In this document: positions 34,111 to 42,862 of the stretch, piece after piece
Layout: each line of letters begins with the position of its first letter
How positions within the stretch are numbered: the first letter of the stretch is position 1
NCBI GenBank assembly: GCA_016719785.1
Contig: JADJYJ010000034.1
Coordinates: 105,667 to 169,666 of the forward strand
Direction of reading: 5' to 3'
Length of the DNA stretch: 64,000 bases
Source: Candidatus Amarolinea dominans
Lineage (GTDB): Bacteria > Chloroflexota > Anaerolineae > SSC4 > Amarolineaceae
Position numbers and translations under genes: made by a program
Notes under the pieces: generated by a model
Databases searched by the model: none
Seen by the model: only the letters and a program-made list of their open reading frames with translations
Told to the model about the DNA's origin: nothing

Positions 34111-35390
34111 TTACATCGGTCAGTCGCCGCGAACCCTTGCCCATGACGCCATCGAACGTGGATGTGCAACAACCCCAATCCGCGCAACAGTTGCTCCTGT
34201 TGGTCAGCCGGCGCAGTCTGACCAACGACGAGCGCGGCCAGGTCCTCGCGGCCATCGAACGCGGCATCTCCTGGCCGCTCTTCTACGAATTAGCGCGCGC
34301 ACATGGCCTGGCGCCACTTGTGTTTCATAACCTGCGCGCGCTCAACGTCGCGGCCAATGCACCGGCCGCGGTGTGGCGCCAGTTCGAAGCCAGCTACTAC
34401 AGCACCCTGGGCGACAACCTGCTGCTCGAATCTGAATTGTTTCAGGCCGCCGACCAGTTGCGGCGCCGCGAGGTTGACTTCCTGCTCCTCAAAGGCATCG
34501 TGCTCGGCGCCATGCTCTATCCCGACCCGGCCCTGCGCCCTTCGGCCGACCTGGACATCATGGTGCCCCTGGCCCAGGTGGCCGCGGCTCAGCAGGCTTT
34601 GCAGGACTTGGGCTACAGCCTGCAGCCCGGACGTCAGCTCGATTTCCAGTTGGCGCGCAGCTATGACATCCCCTACGTGCGCCAGTCCGCGAGTGGCCAG
34701 GGCGTCCTCCTCGAGTTGCACTGGAGCCTGGCCGAACCCGAGCTCTTCAACCTGGATATTGACAACCTGTGGGCGCGGGCGCAGCCATTTGCCTACAACG
34801 GTCACGCCCTGCGTTCGCTTTCACCCGAGGACATCCTCTTTCACCTGACTATTCACATCCGCAAGCACCGTTACGTCGGCCTGCGTTGGTTAGTAGACGT
34901 CAACGAAATGCTGCGCAGCTTTGGCGCCGGGCTGGACTGGGCCTACCTGCTCAACCTGGCGCAGCAGACCGGCGCCTGCACCTTGCTGTACATGACGCTG
35001 CAGCTCACGCATGACGTGATGGCCGCGCCGGTGCCGCAGCATGTACTGGATACGCTGCGTCCCAGCCGTGTGCGTCGCTTCCTGCTCAAACCATTTGTGG
35101 ATGCACAAAACCTGACGCGCATCATCCAGGAAGACAGCGCCGAATGGAGTTGGCTGGGGTTGGGGCAGGTCCTGTTGCTCGACCGTTTTCGTGCCATGTC
35201 GCACGACCTTCGACATCGTTTCGCGCCCCCCATCAACATCTTCCCCGGCCAGACGCGTCGTGACCATCACGGCCTTCTCTATGCCACCTGGTTCTACGTC
35301 AGTCGCCTGGGCATGATCCTGGGGCGCATGGGGCGTGCGGGCAGCCGGCGGCTGTGGGTCGGACTGCGCCGGCGTTGGAACCGTGCCTGA
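34107..35390 (+). CDS. Nucleotidyltransferase-fold protein (NTP_transf_5-like)
   Basis: 427 residues. The core FLLLKGIVLGAMLYPDP and RPSADLDIMV near residues 126-155 match the putative nucleotidyltransferase family (Pfam NTP_transf_5), with the DxD of the pol-beta fold in DLDIMV. ILFHLTIHIRKHRYVGLRWLVDV near 250 is also typical. Members are common in polysaccharide loci but have no proven reaction. Start is the GTG at 34107, overlapping the previous stop; an ATG at 34143 is possible. It is not a sugar-nucleotide pyrophosphorylase, so it does not fill the missing HddC step. Confidence 0.75.
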   Translation: MITSVSRREPLPMTPSNVDVQQPQSAQQLLLLVSRRSLTNDERGQVLAAIERGISWPLFYELARAHGLAPLVFHNLRALNVAANAPAAVWRQFEASYYSTLGDNLLLESELFQAADQLRRREVDFLLLKGIVLGAMLYPDPALRPSADLDIMVPLAQVAAAQQALQDLGYSLQPGRQLDFQLARSYDIPYVRQSASGQGVLLELHWSLAEPELFNLDIDNLWARAQPFAYNGHALRSLSPEDILFHLTIHIRKHRYVGLRWLVDVNEMLRSFGAGLDWAYLLNLAQQTGACTLLYMTLQLTHDVMAAPVPQHVLDTLRPSRVRRFLLKPFVDAQNLTRIIQEDSAEWSWLGLGQVLLLDRFRAMSHDLRHRFAPPINIFPGQTRRDHHGLLYATWFYVSRLGMILGRMGRAGSRRLWVGLRRRWNRA

Positions 35391-35399
35391 GGCCATCCT

Positions 35400-36464
35400 A
35401 TGTTGATTGCTCGTTCACCGGTGCGCATCAGCCTGGCGGGCGGCGGCACCGATCTGCCAGCCTACTATCTGCGTTACGGCGGCGCCGTCATCAACACGGC
35501 GATCAACCGCTATTTCTATGTCGTACTCAACGTCAACGACAGCGATACCCTGCAGATCACCTCTTCCGACTACCAGACCTTCTATCGTCACGACCGTGAC
35601 TCGGAACTGATGAGCGACGGCTCGCTGAGTCTGCCGCGGGCGGTGCTGCATCATTTTGGTGTGACCCACGGCCTGTCCATGTTCCTGGCCTCCGAAATAC
35701 CGCCCGGCACCGGCCTCGGCTCATCGAGCGCAGTCACGGTGGCCCTGGTCAAAGCGGTCAGCGCGGCCTGCGGCTGGACCATGAGCAAGCAAGAGATTGC
35801 CGAAGAGGCGTGCCATATCGAACTGCACAAACTGGGGATGCCGATCGGCAAGCAGGATCAGTACGCGTCGGCGTTTGGCGGCATCAATTATATCGAATTT
35901 CAGGCAGATCGCGTCCAGGTGACGCCGCTCTCCCTGTCCCATGACACCTGGCAGCGCCTGCAGCGCAGCTTGATGCTCTTTTTCACGGGCAGCTCACGCA
36001 ACTCGGCCGAAATACTGAGCAAGCAGAGCCAGTCGAGCAAACAGGATGACGCCCAGGTGATCGCCGCGCTGCACAGCGTCAAGGCGCTGACCGCCGAGGT
36101 CAAAGTGTGCCTGGAACAGGGCAAGTTAGACGCCTTCGGCGATCTGTTGGATCAAAACTGGCAAGCGAAGAAGCGCTTTGCACCGGGCGTTTCCAATGAG
36201 CGCATTGACGAAAGCTACGCGCAAGCACGTGCCTGCGGCGCCAGCGGCGGCAAGATCACCGGCGCCGGTGGCGGCGGCTTTCTCATGCTCTACTGCCCTG
36301 AGTCGCACCAGGGGCGCGTGACCGAGGCCCTGGGCGCGCTGGGCTTACAGCGCATGGATTTTCGCTTCGATCTCAACGGCGCCCAGGTGCTCATGAACAG
36401 CGGCCTGCAGCTCGATTCACCCCTCGCACATGTGCGCCACCGCACCCGTCTGCACCGAGAATAG
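35400..36464 (+). CDS. hddA: GHMP kinase, D-glycero-D-manno-heptose 7-phosphate kinase-like
   Basis: 354 residues, opening MLIARSPVRISLAGGGTDLP. ATP-binding motif PPGTGLGSSSA near residue 102 and the C-terminal glycine loop GGKITGAGGGGFL near 283. The N-terminus and length fit HddA-type kinases that phosphorylate heptose-7-phosphate at O-1. Two downstream genes (SIS isomerase and HAD phosphatase) complete three steps of the GDP-heptose route. Nine bases separate it from the previous gene. Related fucokinase or galactokinase activity is possible but less likely. Confidence 0.82.
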   Translation: MLIARSPVRISLAGGGTDLPAYYLRYGGAVINTAINRYFYVVLNVNDSDTLQITSSDYQTFYRHDRDSELMSDGSLSLPRAVLHHFGVTHGLSMFLASEIPPGTGLGSSSAVTVALVKAVSAACGWTMSKQEIAEEACHIELHKLGMPIGKQDQYASAFGGINYIEFQADRVQVTPLSLSHDTWQRLQRSLMLFFTGSSRNSAEILSKQSQSSKQDDAQVIAALHSVKALTAEVKVCLEQGKLDAFGDLLDQNWQAKKRFAPGVSNERIDESYAQARACGASGGKITGAGGGGFLMLYCPESHQGRVTEALGALGLQRMDFRFDLNGAQVLMNSGLQLDSPLAHVRHRTRLHRE

Positions 36465-36468
36465 AGCC

Positions 36469-37869
36469 ATGTCACGTCGTGAACGTACCCTCCTGGTTTT
36501 CATCCTGATCGTGCTGGATGCCCTCATGATTGGGGCCGCGCTGATGGCGGCCTACTACGTGCGCGTCGAGAGCGGCTGGCTGCCGGCGCGCAATTTCAGT
36601 TCCCTCGATGAGTACGTGCGCTCCAGTCTGCTCTCCATCCCGCTGTGGCTGCTCATCCTGGGCCTGCATCGGCTCTATGATACCCGCCTGCTCCTGGAAG
36701 GCTTGCAGGAGTACTTCAAGGTGGCAACCGCCTGCACCTATGGACTGCTGGCGCTGGTGTTAGCGGCCGTGTTCACCAGCCCTGGCTCAGCCTTGCCCGC
36801 GCGCGGCTGGCTGCTGCTGGCCTGGGTCTTGTCCATCGCCTTCGTCAGTCTGGCCCGCTTCGTGGTGCGCCGCATCATCGTCTTCGTGCGCGGGCGTGGG
36901 CGCTTCATCACCCGCGTCCTCATCATCGGCGCCAACACCCACGGACAGGCGCTGGCCAACCAGTTCCGCACCGCGCCCGGCGCGCGCCTTGAGGTCGTTG
37001 GCTTTCTGGACGACTTCCTGCCCCTGGGCGCCCGCGTGGGTGAAGCGGCCCGCGGCAACGCGTTGGAGGTGCTGGGCACGCCGGCCATGCTGCACGAGGT
37101 GGCCCGGCGCTACGATGTCAGGGAGGTCATCGTCGTGTCCACGGCCGTGGCCTGGGAAACGTTCCAGAACCTGATGCAGCAGGCGACCGCACCCAGCCGC
37201 TTTGATATTCTGCTCTCACCTGGCTACTACGACATCCTGGCCACCAGCGTGGAGGTCAGTTATCGCGATTTCGTGCCCTTGCTGCGCGTCAACAAGATGC
37301 GCCTGACCGGCTTCGATGCCCTGTTCAAAGCGGCGCTCGATTTCGGGCTCGGACTGCTGGCCGCGATCGTGCTGGCGCCGCTGGCCCTGCTGCTGGCCGT
37401 CGCCATTCGCCTGTCCACCTCCGAACCAATCCTGGAACGCCACAAGGTCTGGGGCGCACGCGGCAGTTCCTTCATCACCTACAAGTTCAACACCCGCTTT
37501 GGCCGCCCCACCCCCCACCCCCTCGCCGCTTTCATCCTCCGCCTGGGGCTTGACAAGTTGCCGCAATTGATTAACATCCTGAGCGGGCACATGAGCCTGA
37601 TTGGTCCCCGCACCATTGCGCACAGCAAGAACATCCTGGTCGAGCCAACCCTGGCCAACCTGCTGACGATCAAACCCGGCATTACCGGGCCGTGGGCGGT
37701 GGGCGGCGAGCGCAGTTTCGATGAAGAGATGCGCCTGACCAACTATTACATTCGCAATTGGACCATCTGGATGGATCTGCAAATCCTGATCCAGACCATC
37801 GTCCGTATCCTGCGCGGCGAACGCGCCAAAGCACAGCTTCCCCTGTCCGAGGAGGATTATCCAACATGA
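36469..37869 (+). CDS. Long polyprenyl-phosphate glycosylphosphotransferase (WbaP/WcaJ-like) with altered catalytic pair
   Basis: 466 residues: four N-terminal membrane helices (about 8-135), a Rossmann-like CoA-binding domain (RVLIIGANTHGQALANQF near 155), and the C-terminal phosphotransferase domain from about 280. The active-site sequence is LDKLPQLINILSGHMSLIGPRT. The family consensus is LDELPQ and GDMSLVGPRP, so the Glu of the Asp-Glu pair is Lys (residue 363), the Asp of GDMS is His and the last Pro is Thr. The Asp nucleophile (362) remains. It may be inactive or use other chemistry. It overlaps the next gene by ATGA. Confidence 0.85.
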   Translation: MSRRERTLLVFILIVLDALMIGAALMAAYYVRVESGWLPARNFSSLDEYVRSSLLSIPLWLLILGLHRLYDTRLLLEGLQEYFKVATACTYGLLALVLAAVFTSPGSALPARGWLLLAWVLSIAFVSLARFVVRRIIVFVRGRGRFITRVLIIGANTHGQALANQFRTAPGARLEVVGFLDDFLPLGARVGEAARGNALEVLGTPAMLHEVARRYDVREVIVVSTAVAWETFQNLMQQATAPSRFDILLSPGYYDILATSVEVSYRDFVPLLRVNKMRLTGFDALFKAALDFGLGLLAAIVLAPLALLLAVAIRLSTSEPILERHKVWGARGSSFITYKFNTRFGRPTPHPLAAFILRLGLDKLPQLINILSGHMSLIGPRTIAHSKNILVEPTLANLLTIKPGITGPWAVGGERSFDEEMRLTNYYIRNWTIWMDLQILIQTIVRILRGERAKAQLPLSEEDYPT

Positions 37870-38537
37870 ACGACTTACAAGGTGTTCGAACTGTTCAGAG
37901 CCAGGCTGCACAGTATGTGGCAGACGTTCAGGCCCTGATGAACGATTTACCGGTGGCCGCCGTGCCTGCCGTGGTTGAGGCCCTGCTGGGCGCCTGGCGG
38001 GGCGGGCATCCGGTCTTCGTTTGCGGCAACGGCGGCAGCGCGGCCACTGCCTCGCACTTCGTCAATGATCTGAACAAAGGAACCAACGTGGCCGGCAAGC
38101 GTCGTTTCCGCGCGCTGGGGTTGGTGGACAACACCGCGCTGTTGATGGCCTGGAGCAACGATACCGCTTACGAATACGCACTGGCCGAACAGGTGGTCAA
38201 CTTCGTGGAGCCGGGCGCGGTGCTGGTTGCCATCAGCGGCAGCGGCAATTCGCCCAACGTGCTGCGGGCGGTGGAGGTGGCGCAGGCCCACGGCGCCATC
38301 ACCGTGGGCATCACCGGCTTCGATGGCGGCAAGCTGCAGCCGTTGGCTGACCTGGGCCTGCATGTGCCCAGCCGCTGCATGGAACAGGTGGAGGATGCGC
38401 ACATGATCCTGTGCCACACCCTGACGGTGACGCTGCGCCGTGCCATTGCCGCCGAGCCAGACCTGGCGGTCAACGCGGCGCCGGCGATGATCGGGGTGCA
38501 GCCGCTCAAGCCTTCTCGCAACGGCGCCGTGGCATGA
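37866..38537 (+). CDS. gmhA: SIS-domain phosphoheptose isomerase
   Basis: 223 residues. Isomerises sedoheptulose 7-phosphate to D-glycero-D-manno-heptose 7-phosphate. FVCGNGGSAATASHFVNDL near residue 48 and ISGSGNSPNVLRAVE near 122 are GmhA signatures; residues C-terminal to 200 are a short tail. AGGAGG sits 10 nt before the ATG, which overlaps the preceding stop. It is flanked by HddA- and GmhB-like genes. Confidence 0.86.
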   Translation: MNDLQGVRTVQSQAAQYVADVQALMNDLPVAAVPAVVEALLGAWRGGHPVFVCGNGGSAATASHFVNDLNKGTNVAGKRRFRALGLVDNTALLMAWSNDTAYEYALAEQVVNFVEPGAVLVAISGSGNSPNVLRAVEVAQAHGAITVGITGFDGGKLQPLADLGLHVPSRCMEQVEDAHMILCHTLTVTLRRAIAAEPDLAVNAAPAMIGVQPLKPSRNGAVA

Positions 38538-39112
38538 CGGCCGGCCAACCCGTCAACGGTCGCCGCCCGGCCATCTTCCTCGATCGCGACGGCGTCATCG
38601 TCCAAAACCGTCATGACTATGTCAAGTCGTGGGCAGAGGTGGAACTCCTGCCGGGCGCGTTGACGGCTTTGCAAACCCTGCGTGCCACCCCCTTCGCCGT
38701 GGTGGTCGTCACCAATCAGTCGGCGGTCAACCGTGGCTTGCTGCCCCCGGCCACCCTGGACGACATTCATCAGCGCCTGCAGGCCATCATCGAGAAGGCC
38801 GGCGGTCAGCTCGATGCCATCTACGTCTGCCCGCATCGGCCCAACGAGGGCTGCGACTGTCGCAAACCGCTGCCCGGCATGCTTTTGCAGGCCGCGGCCG
38901 CGCTCGAACTCGACCTGGGCCGCTCATTTCTCGTCGGCGACGCCATCACCGACCTGGAAGCGGCCCTGGCCGCGGGCGTGCAACCCTTGCTCGTGCGCAC
39001 CGGCCGCGGCCGCGGCCACGAAGCCCTGCTCGACACCCAAACCCACGCCATCTGCCCGGTCGTAGACGATCTCAGCGCAGCCGTCTCCTGGATCCTCGCC
39101 CGCGCCGCGTAG
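38534..39112 (+). CDS. gmhB: D,D-heptose 1,7-bisphosphate phosphatase-like HAD phosphatase
   Basis: 192 residues. HAD motif I FLDRDGVI near residue 17, motif II VVTNQSAVNRG near 60, the zinc-binding loop CPHRPNEGCDCRKP near 98 (GmhB-type Cys/His set), and motif IV LVGDAITDLEAA near 135. It removes the 7-phosphate of heptose 1,7-bisphosphate. Last gene of the plus-strand locus; its start overlaps the SIS gene (ATGA). It meets the minus-strand chromate transporter tail to tail with 5 bases between. Confidence 0.88.
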   Translation: MTAGQPVNGRRPAIFLDRDGVIVQNRHDYVKSWAEVELLPGALTALQTLRATPFAVVVVTNQSAVNRGLLPPATLDDIHQRLQAIIEKAGGQLDAIYVCPHRPNEGCDCRKPLPGMLLQAAAALELDLGRSFLVGDAITDLEAALAAGVQPLLVRTGRGRGHEALLDTQTHAICPVVDDLSAAVSWILARAA

Positions 39113-39117
39113 GCCAA

Positions 39118-40281
39118 CTACCTCGCCAGCATCATCCCCAGCCCGGCGGCCGCGCCGCCGAGCAACAGCCAGGTTGTGGGAATGCGAAAGCGCAGGAGCA
39201 GCAGCGCGGACAGCAGGCCCAGGCCGACCGTAAACCAGTCGCTGAACGCGGCGCGCGCCAGTTGCCAGGTCACCGCGGCCATCAGGCCCAGCGAGGCGGC
39301 GTTGGCGCCGTCCAACAGCGCGCCGGCCCAGGGCGAAGTCCGCAGCCGCGGGATGAGCGGGCCGCTGATCGCCACAAAGATGAAGGCCGGCAGGAAGATG
39401 CCCACCGTGGCCAGAACCGCGCCGACCGCGCCGCCCAGCAGATAGCCGATGAATGTGGCCGTGGTGAAAAGCGGCCCCGGCGTCACCTGGCCCACGGCAA
39501 TCGCATCAATCAACTGGCGGTCGCTCAACCAACCCAGACGCAGCACGAAATCGGCGCGCACGAAGGCGAACAGCACGTAGCCGCTGCCATAGAGCACCGA
39601 GCCGATCTTCAGGAAGGTCAGGAAGAGGCGCGCCAGCGTGAATGGCGCCGCGCCGGCCGCGACCATCCAGCTCAGGCCCCAGGGCAGGGCCAGCGCGCCG
39701 GCCGCACGAGGCCAAAAACGCCAGTTGCGAATCAGCATGACGGCCAGGGTGATGCCGAAGAGAAGCGCCAATTCGTTGACGCCCACCAGGGCCAGCGCCA
39801 GCGCCAATCCGGCCGCGGCCATCGTCACCCGGTCGGTCAACGCCTTTTGGCCCAAGGCCCACAGCGCCTGCGCGATGATCGCGATGATGACCGGCTTGAT
39901 GCCCAGCAGGAGCCAGTTGACTTGAGGCGTGGCGCCAAAACGAACATAGGCCGCGGCCAGCGCCATCACCAACAGCATCGCGGGCAAGATGAACCCAACC
40001 CCGCCGGCAATCAGCCCCAGCCAGCCGGCGCGCAGCCGTCCCACGTGGATGGCCATCTCGGTCGAGTTTGGCCCTGGGATCAAATTGGTGGCGCCGAGGA
40101 GATCCAGAAACTCCTGATCGTTCAGCCAGCGCCGGCGGCGCACGATTTCGTCGTGAAACAGGCCGACATGCGCGGCCGGGCCGCCGAACGCGGTCAAGCC
40201 CAGCTTGAGGAAGACGAGGAAAACGTCACGCAGGCGCCCGGTCAAAGGTTCGGTGGAGGTAGAGATGGAGGTGGAGTTCAT
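39118..40281 (-). CDS. chrA: Chromate transporter (ChrA, two-domain)
   Basis: 387-residue membrane protein of the CHR superfamily with both halves present: LTAFGGPAAHVGLFHDE near residue 30 and IGSVLYGSGYVL near 225, each followed by the PGP-type motif (NLIPGPNSTE, GQVTPGPLFT). It exports chromate, or acts as an anion antiporter. The ATG at 40281 is used; its ribosome site is weak. It is 37 bases downstream of the pseudouridine synthase gene on the same strand. Confidence 0.9.
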   Translation of the reverse strand: MNSTSISTSTEPLTGRLRDVFLVFLKLGLTAFGGPAAHVGLFHDEIVRRRRWLNDQEFLDLLGATNLIPGPNSTEMAIHVGRLRAGWLGLIAGGVGFILPAMLLVMALAAAYVRFGATPQVNWLLLGIKPVIIAIIAQALWALGQKALTDRVTMAAAGLALALALVGVNELALLFGITLAVMLIRNWRFWPRAAGALALPWGLSWMVAAGAAPFTLARLFLTFLKIGSVLYGSGYVLFAFVRADFVLRLGWLSDRQLIDAIAVGQVTPGPLFTTATFIGYLLGGAVGAVLATVGIFLPAFIFVAISGPLIPRLRTSPWAGALLDGANAASLGLMAAVTWQLARAAFSDWFTVGLGLLSALLLLRFRIPTTWLLLGGAAAGLGMMLAR

Positions 40282-40318
40282 GCCCACATTGACACCGAGG
40301 GTCGCGCAGCAGCGTGAT

Positions 40319-41266
40319 TCATGCGGCCAGCGTGTCGAGCACAGCCTGCAGGTCGGCCGGCAGCGGGGAGGTACACTCGACATAGACGCCATCGGATGGG
40401 CGCTGGAAACCGAGGATGTGGGCGTGGAGAAAATGGCGCGGACAGGCCAGGCGTGGCTTGCGGTGCCCGTAGATGGCATCCGCCAGCAGTGGAAAGCCAA
40501 TGAACTGAAAATGCACGCGAATCTGGTGCGTGCGGCCGGTGTGCGGCTCGGCCTCCACCAGGGTGAAGCCGTTGTAGTAGTCGCGTACCCGGTAATGGGT
40601 CACGGCTGGCCGCGCGTGCTTGCTCTCCTGCCCGGTGATGACGGCCATGCGCTGGCGATTGCGGGGATCACGGCCAATGGGCGCTTCGATCGTGCCCTGG
40701 CGTGGCGTCAGAATGCCATCAAGCAGCGCCAGGTAGACCTTGTGTACCAGCCGTTCTTTGAATTGGCGCTGCAGCTCGCGCAGGGCCTTCTCGTTCTTGG
40801 CGACGAGGACCAGGCCGGAGGTGTCTTTGTCCAGACGATGGACAATGCCGGGGCGCACTTCGCCACCGATGCCGGCCAGATCAGGCACGTGAAAGAGAAT
40901 CGCGTTGACCAGTGTACCGCTGGGGTGGCCGGGCGCCGGATGCACCACCAGGCCGGCCGGCTTGTCCACCAGGATCACGTCGGCATCTTCGTAGACGATG
41001 GTCAATGGGATGTCTTCCGGCTCCAGGGTTGCGGGCGCCACCGGCGGAATGTCAATCTGCACCACGTCGCGGGCCTGCACGCGGTAGCTGGCCTTGACGA
41101 TGCTGCCCGCGATGGTCACGCGGCGTCCTTCGATCCAGCGTTGAATGACCGAACGCGACTGCTCCGGCAACGCGGCGGTGAGCCACTTGTCCAGGCGTTC
41201 GCCGCTCCTGTCAACGGTGAGGACGGTTGGTTCGAGTTCGTCGTCGAGCGTCATGTCAGTCATCAT
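40319..41266 (-). CDS. rluD: RluA-family 23S rRNA pseudouridine synthase
   Basis: 315 residues: N-terminal S4 RNA-binding domain (RLDKWLTAALPEQSRSVIQ), then the catalytic domain with the active-site Asp in GIVHRLDKDTSGLVLVAKN near residue 140. The S4 domain and length favour RluD (helix 69 pseudouridines) among RluA-type enzymes. The ATG at 41266 overlaps the stop of the DksA-like gene as ATGA, so the two are likely co-translated. Confidence 0.9.
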   Translation of the reverse strand: MMTDMTLDDELEPTVLTVDRSGERLDKWLTAALPEQSRSVIQRWIEGRRVTIAGSIVKASYRVQARDVVQIDIPPVAPATLEPEDIPLTIVYEDADVILVDKPAGLVVHPAPGHPSGTLVNAILFHVPDLAGIGGEVRPGIVHRLDKDTSGLVLVAKNEKALRELQRQFKERLVHKVYLALLDGILTPRQGTIEAPIGRDPRNRQRMAVITGQESKHARPAVTHYRVRDYYNGFTLVEAEPHTGRTHQIRVHFQFIGFPLLADAIYGHRKPRLACPRHFLHAHILGFQRPSDGVYVECTSPLPADLQAVLDTLAA

Positions 41267-41604
41267 TGCTCGGCACGCACCTGGCAGCGTATGCACAGGC
41301 TGGCGGAGGGCAGGGCCTTGAGGCGGGCAAAGTCAATCGGCTCGCCGCAGCGCTCACAAAAGCCGTAGGTGCCGGCCTCCAGGCGCGCCAGCGCACGATC
41401 CACGTCTGTCAGGGCGCGATTGTGCGATCCGTTCATCGTCAACGCCGCGGCCTGATCGAACGCGTCCGTGGCATCATCGGCCATGTGGTTGCCCAGGCCC
41501 GGATTGTGGTTGCGCACCTGAACTTCGTAGTGGGCGATTTCTTCCTGCAGGCACCTGCGCTCCACCTCAAGCTGCCGCTGCAGACGGGCATCATCACGTG
41601 TCAT
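41263..41604 (-). CDS. DksA/TraR-type zinc finger protein
   Basis: 113 residues. A helical coiled-coil start (RDDARLQRQLEVERRCLQEE) and a C-terminal four-Cys zinc finger FCERCGEPID with CIRCQ near residues 85-110. Such proteins bind RNA polymerase in the secondary channel. Between the helices the tip region DDATDAFDQAAAL is present. GAGGAG lies 7 nt before the ATG at 41604. Most similar to the short YocK/TraR-like group rather than E. coli DksA. Confidence 0.87.
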   Translation of the reverse strand: MTRDDARLQRQLEVERRCLQEEIAHYEVQVRNHNPGLGNHMADDATDAFDQAAALTMNGSHNRALTDVDRALARLEAGTYGFCERCGEPIDFARLKALPSASLCIRCQVRAEQ

Positions 41605-41785
41605 GGCATCTCCTCGTCGAGTGCAACCGGGGACGATCTTGAAACTGATTTTACTCGTCTGTCTGCGACCTGTCAACATGATGACGATGGGTGCATTTCG
41701 CCGGGCGACTGCAAGTCGCTGCAACGGCTGCGAAGCCCACTTGCGCGGGCTGGGATCGAGCACGATGAAAAAGCGGTGGACTTTC

Positions 41786-41824
41786 ACGCCAGGTCGGTGC
41801 GCGTTACGCCAGGTCGGTGCGCGT
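41786..41824. repeat. 20-bp tandem duplication at the 3' end of the reductase gene
   Basis: ACGCCAGGTCGGTGCGCGT occurs at 41786-41804 and 41806-41824. Each copy encodes the reductase C-terminus TRTDLA plus a stop (TAA in the inner copy, TGA in the outer one), so the duplication repeats the gene's end without changing the protein. Confidence 0.85.
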
Positions 41825-42862
41825 GACGCCCGCCATCTGCATGATGAAGTCTGCGCCAAACGCCAGCGATGGCGTCTGAAAACCGCTGGGGATGCCGCCG
41901 GCCAGCACACGCTGCACGGCCGCCAGGCTGGTCAGCGCGGTGAGTTGGTAGCCCTCCGGCGTGCGCAGCCGCGACACCCGCGCCTGGCCCTGATCGTCGC
42001 GCACCTCGCCCCACACCAGGCTGAAACCCTGACTGCGCTGATCGGCGCTTGGCCCCGGCGCGCCCGCGCCGATCGCGAGCTTGAGCACGCGCTGCATGGG
42101 CGCCGCGGCCAACAGACCGCCCACCCAACGGCTGGCAAGCAGCAGCCGGCGCGCCGCGGGCGGAAAGACGCCATAGACCTCGATGTTGGGGATGCCGGTG
42201 CTGTAGAAAGCGGTGGCTACGTCGCCCCAGGGAATGGTGACGCACGTCACCGGGCCGCGGCCGAAATCAACAGCGCGGGTCTTCCAGGCCGCGGGCACGC
42301 GACGAATCTTGCCCTGTTCGCGGATGGCGCCCAAGCGGTCAATATCCTCGAGCATGGTGCGCAGGGTGCCGCGTGACCAGGTGCTGCCGACGCTGCGAAA
42401 GGCCAGCGCCAGGTGGGTGGCGCCGGGCAGCCGGGCGTGGAGGTGCGCGGCCAGGCAGTCAGTAGGCACGACATCGAAGCCGACGCCGGGCAGTAGGCTG
42501 ATGCCTGCCGCCTGCGCCTCAGCCGAGCGCCGCGCCAGCGCCTCGAAGACGGCAATTTCGCCGGTGATGTCCAGGTAGTGGACGCGGTTGCGCAGGCAGG
42601 CGTCCACCATCGGCTGCGCGGTGTGCGCAAAGGGGCCGGCCGCGTGCAACACCGCGGCAACGCCGGCCAGCGCGGCGTCCAGCGCGGCCGCATCGGCCAG
42701 CGGCGCCACCCGGTAATCAAGCCCAAGTTCGCCCGCCAGGGTGGCCAGGGCGGCGGCCGAACGTCCGGCCAGCAACGGGCGCAGGCTTTGTGCAACCGCC
42801 AGTCCGGCGATCAAGCGGCCGGTGTAGCCGGTGGCGCCATAGATCAAGAATGACTCAGACAT
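41804..42862 (-). CDS. Saccharopine dehydrogenase-like NAD(P)-binding oxidoreductase
   Basis: 352 residues. N-terminal Rossmann motif IYGATGYTGRLIA near residue 8, GRSAAALATLAGELG near 33, and HAAGPFAHTAQPMVDAC near 75, as in the trans-acting enoyl reductase/saccharopine dehydrogenase-like group. LLPGVGFDVVPTDC near 125 is typical. The reaction is unknown; homologues act in lipid reduction (mycobacterial Rv2449c-type). It overlaps the MFS gene upstream by 8 bases, suggesting one operon. Confidence 0.82.
   Translation of the reverse strand: MSESFLIYGATGYTGRLIAGLAVAQSLRPLLAGRSAAALATLAGELGLDYRVAPLADAAALDAALAGVAAVLHAAGPFAHTAQPMVDACLRNRVHYLDITGEIAVFEALARRSAEAQAAGISLLPGVGFDVVPTDCLAAHLHARLPGATHLALAFRSVGSTWSRGTLRTMLEDIDRLGAIREQGKIRRVPAAWKTRAVDFGRGPVTCVTIPWGDVATAFYSTGIPNIEVYGVFPPAARRLLLASRWVGGLLAAAPMQRVLKLAIGAGAPGPSADQRSQGFSLVWGEVRDDQGQARVSRLRTPEGYQLTALTSLAAVQRVLAGGIPSGFQTPSLAFGADFIMQMAGVTRTDLA

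Noticed and set aside
34107..35390. Heptose-1-phosphate nucleotidyltransferase (HddC)
   Set aside because: The motifs (LKGIVLGAMLYPDP, RPSADLDIMV) are those of the NTP_transf_5 family, not of sugar-nucleotide pyrophosphorylases.
10446..39112. LPS core/O-antigen locus of a Gram-negative bacterium
   Set aside because: No lipid A, Kdo or Lpt genes are present and the surrounding lipoproteins are of Chloroflexota type; a general surface glycan is the safer call.
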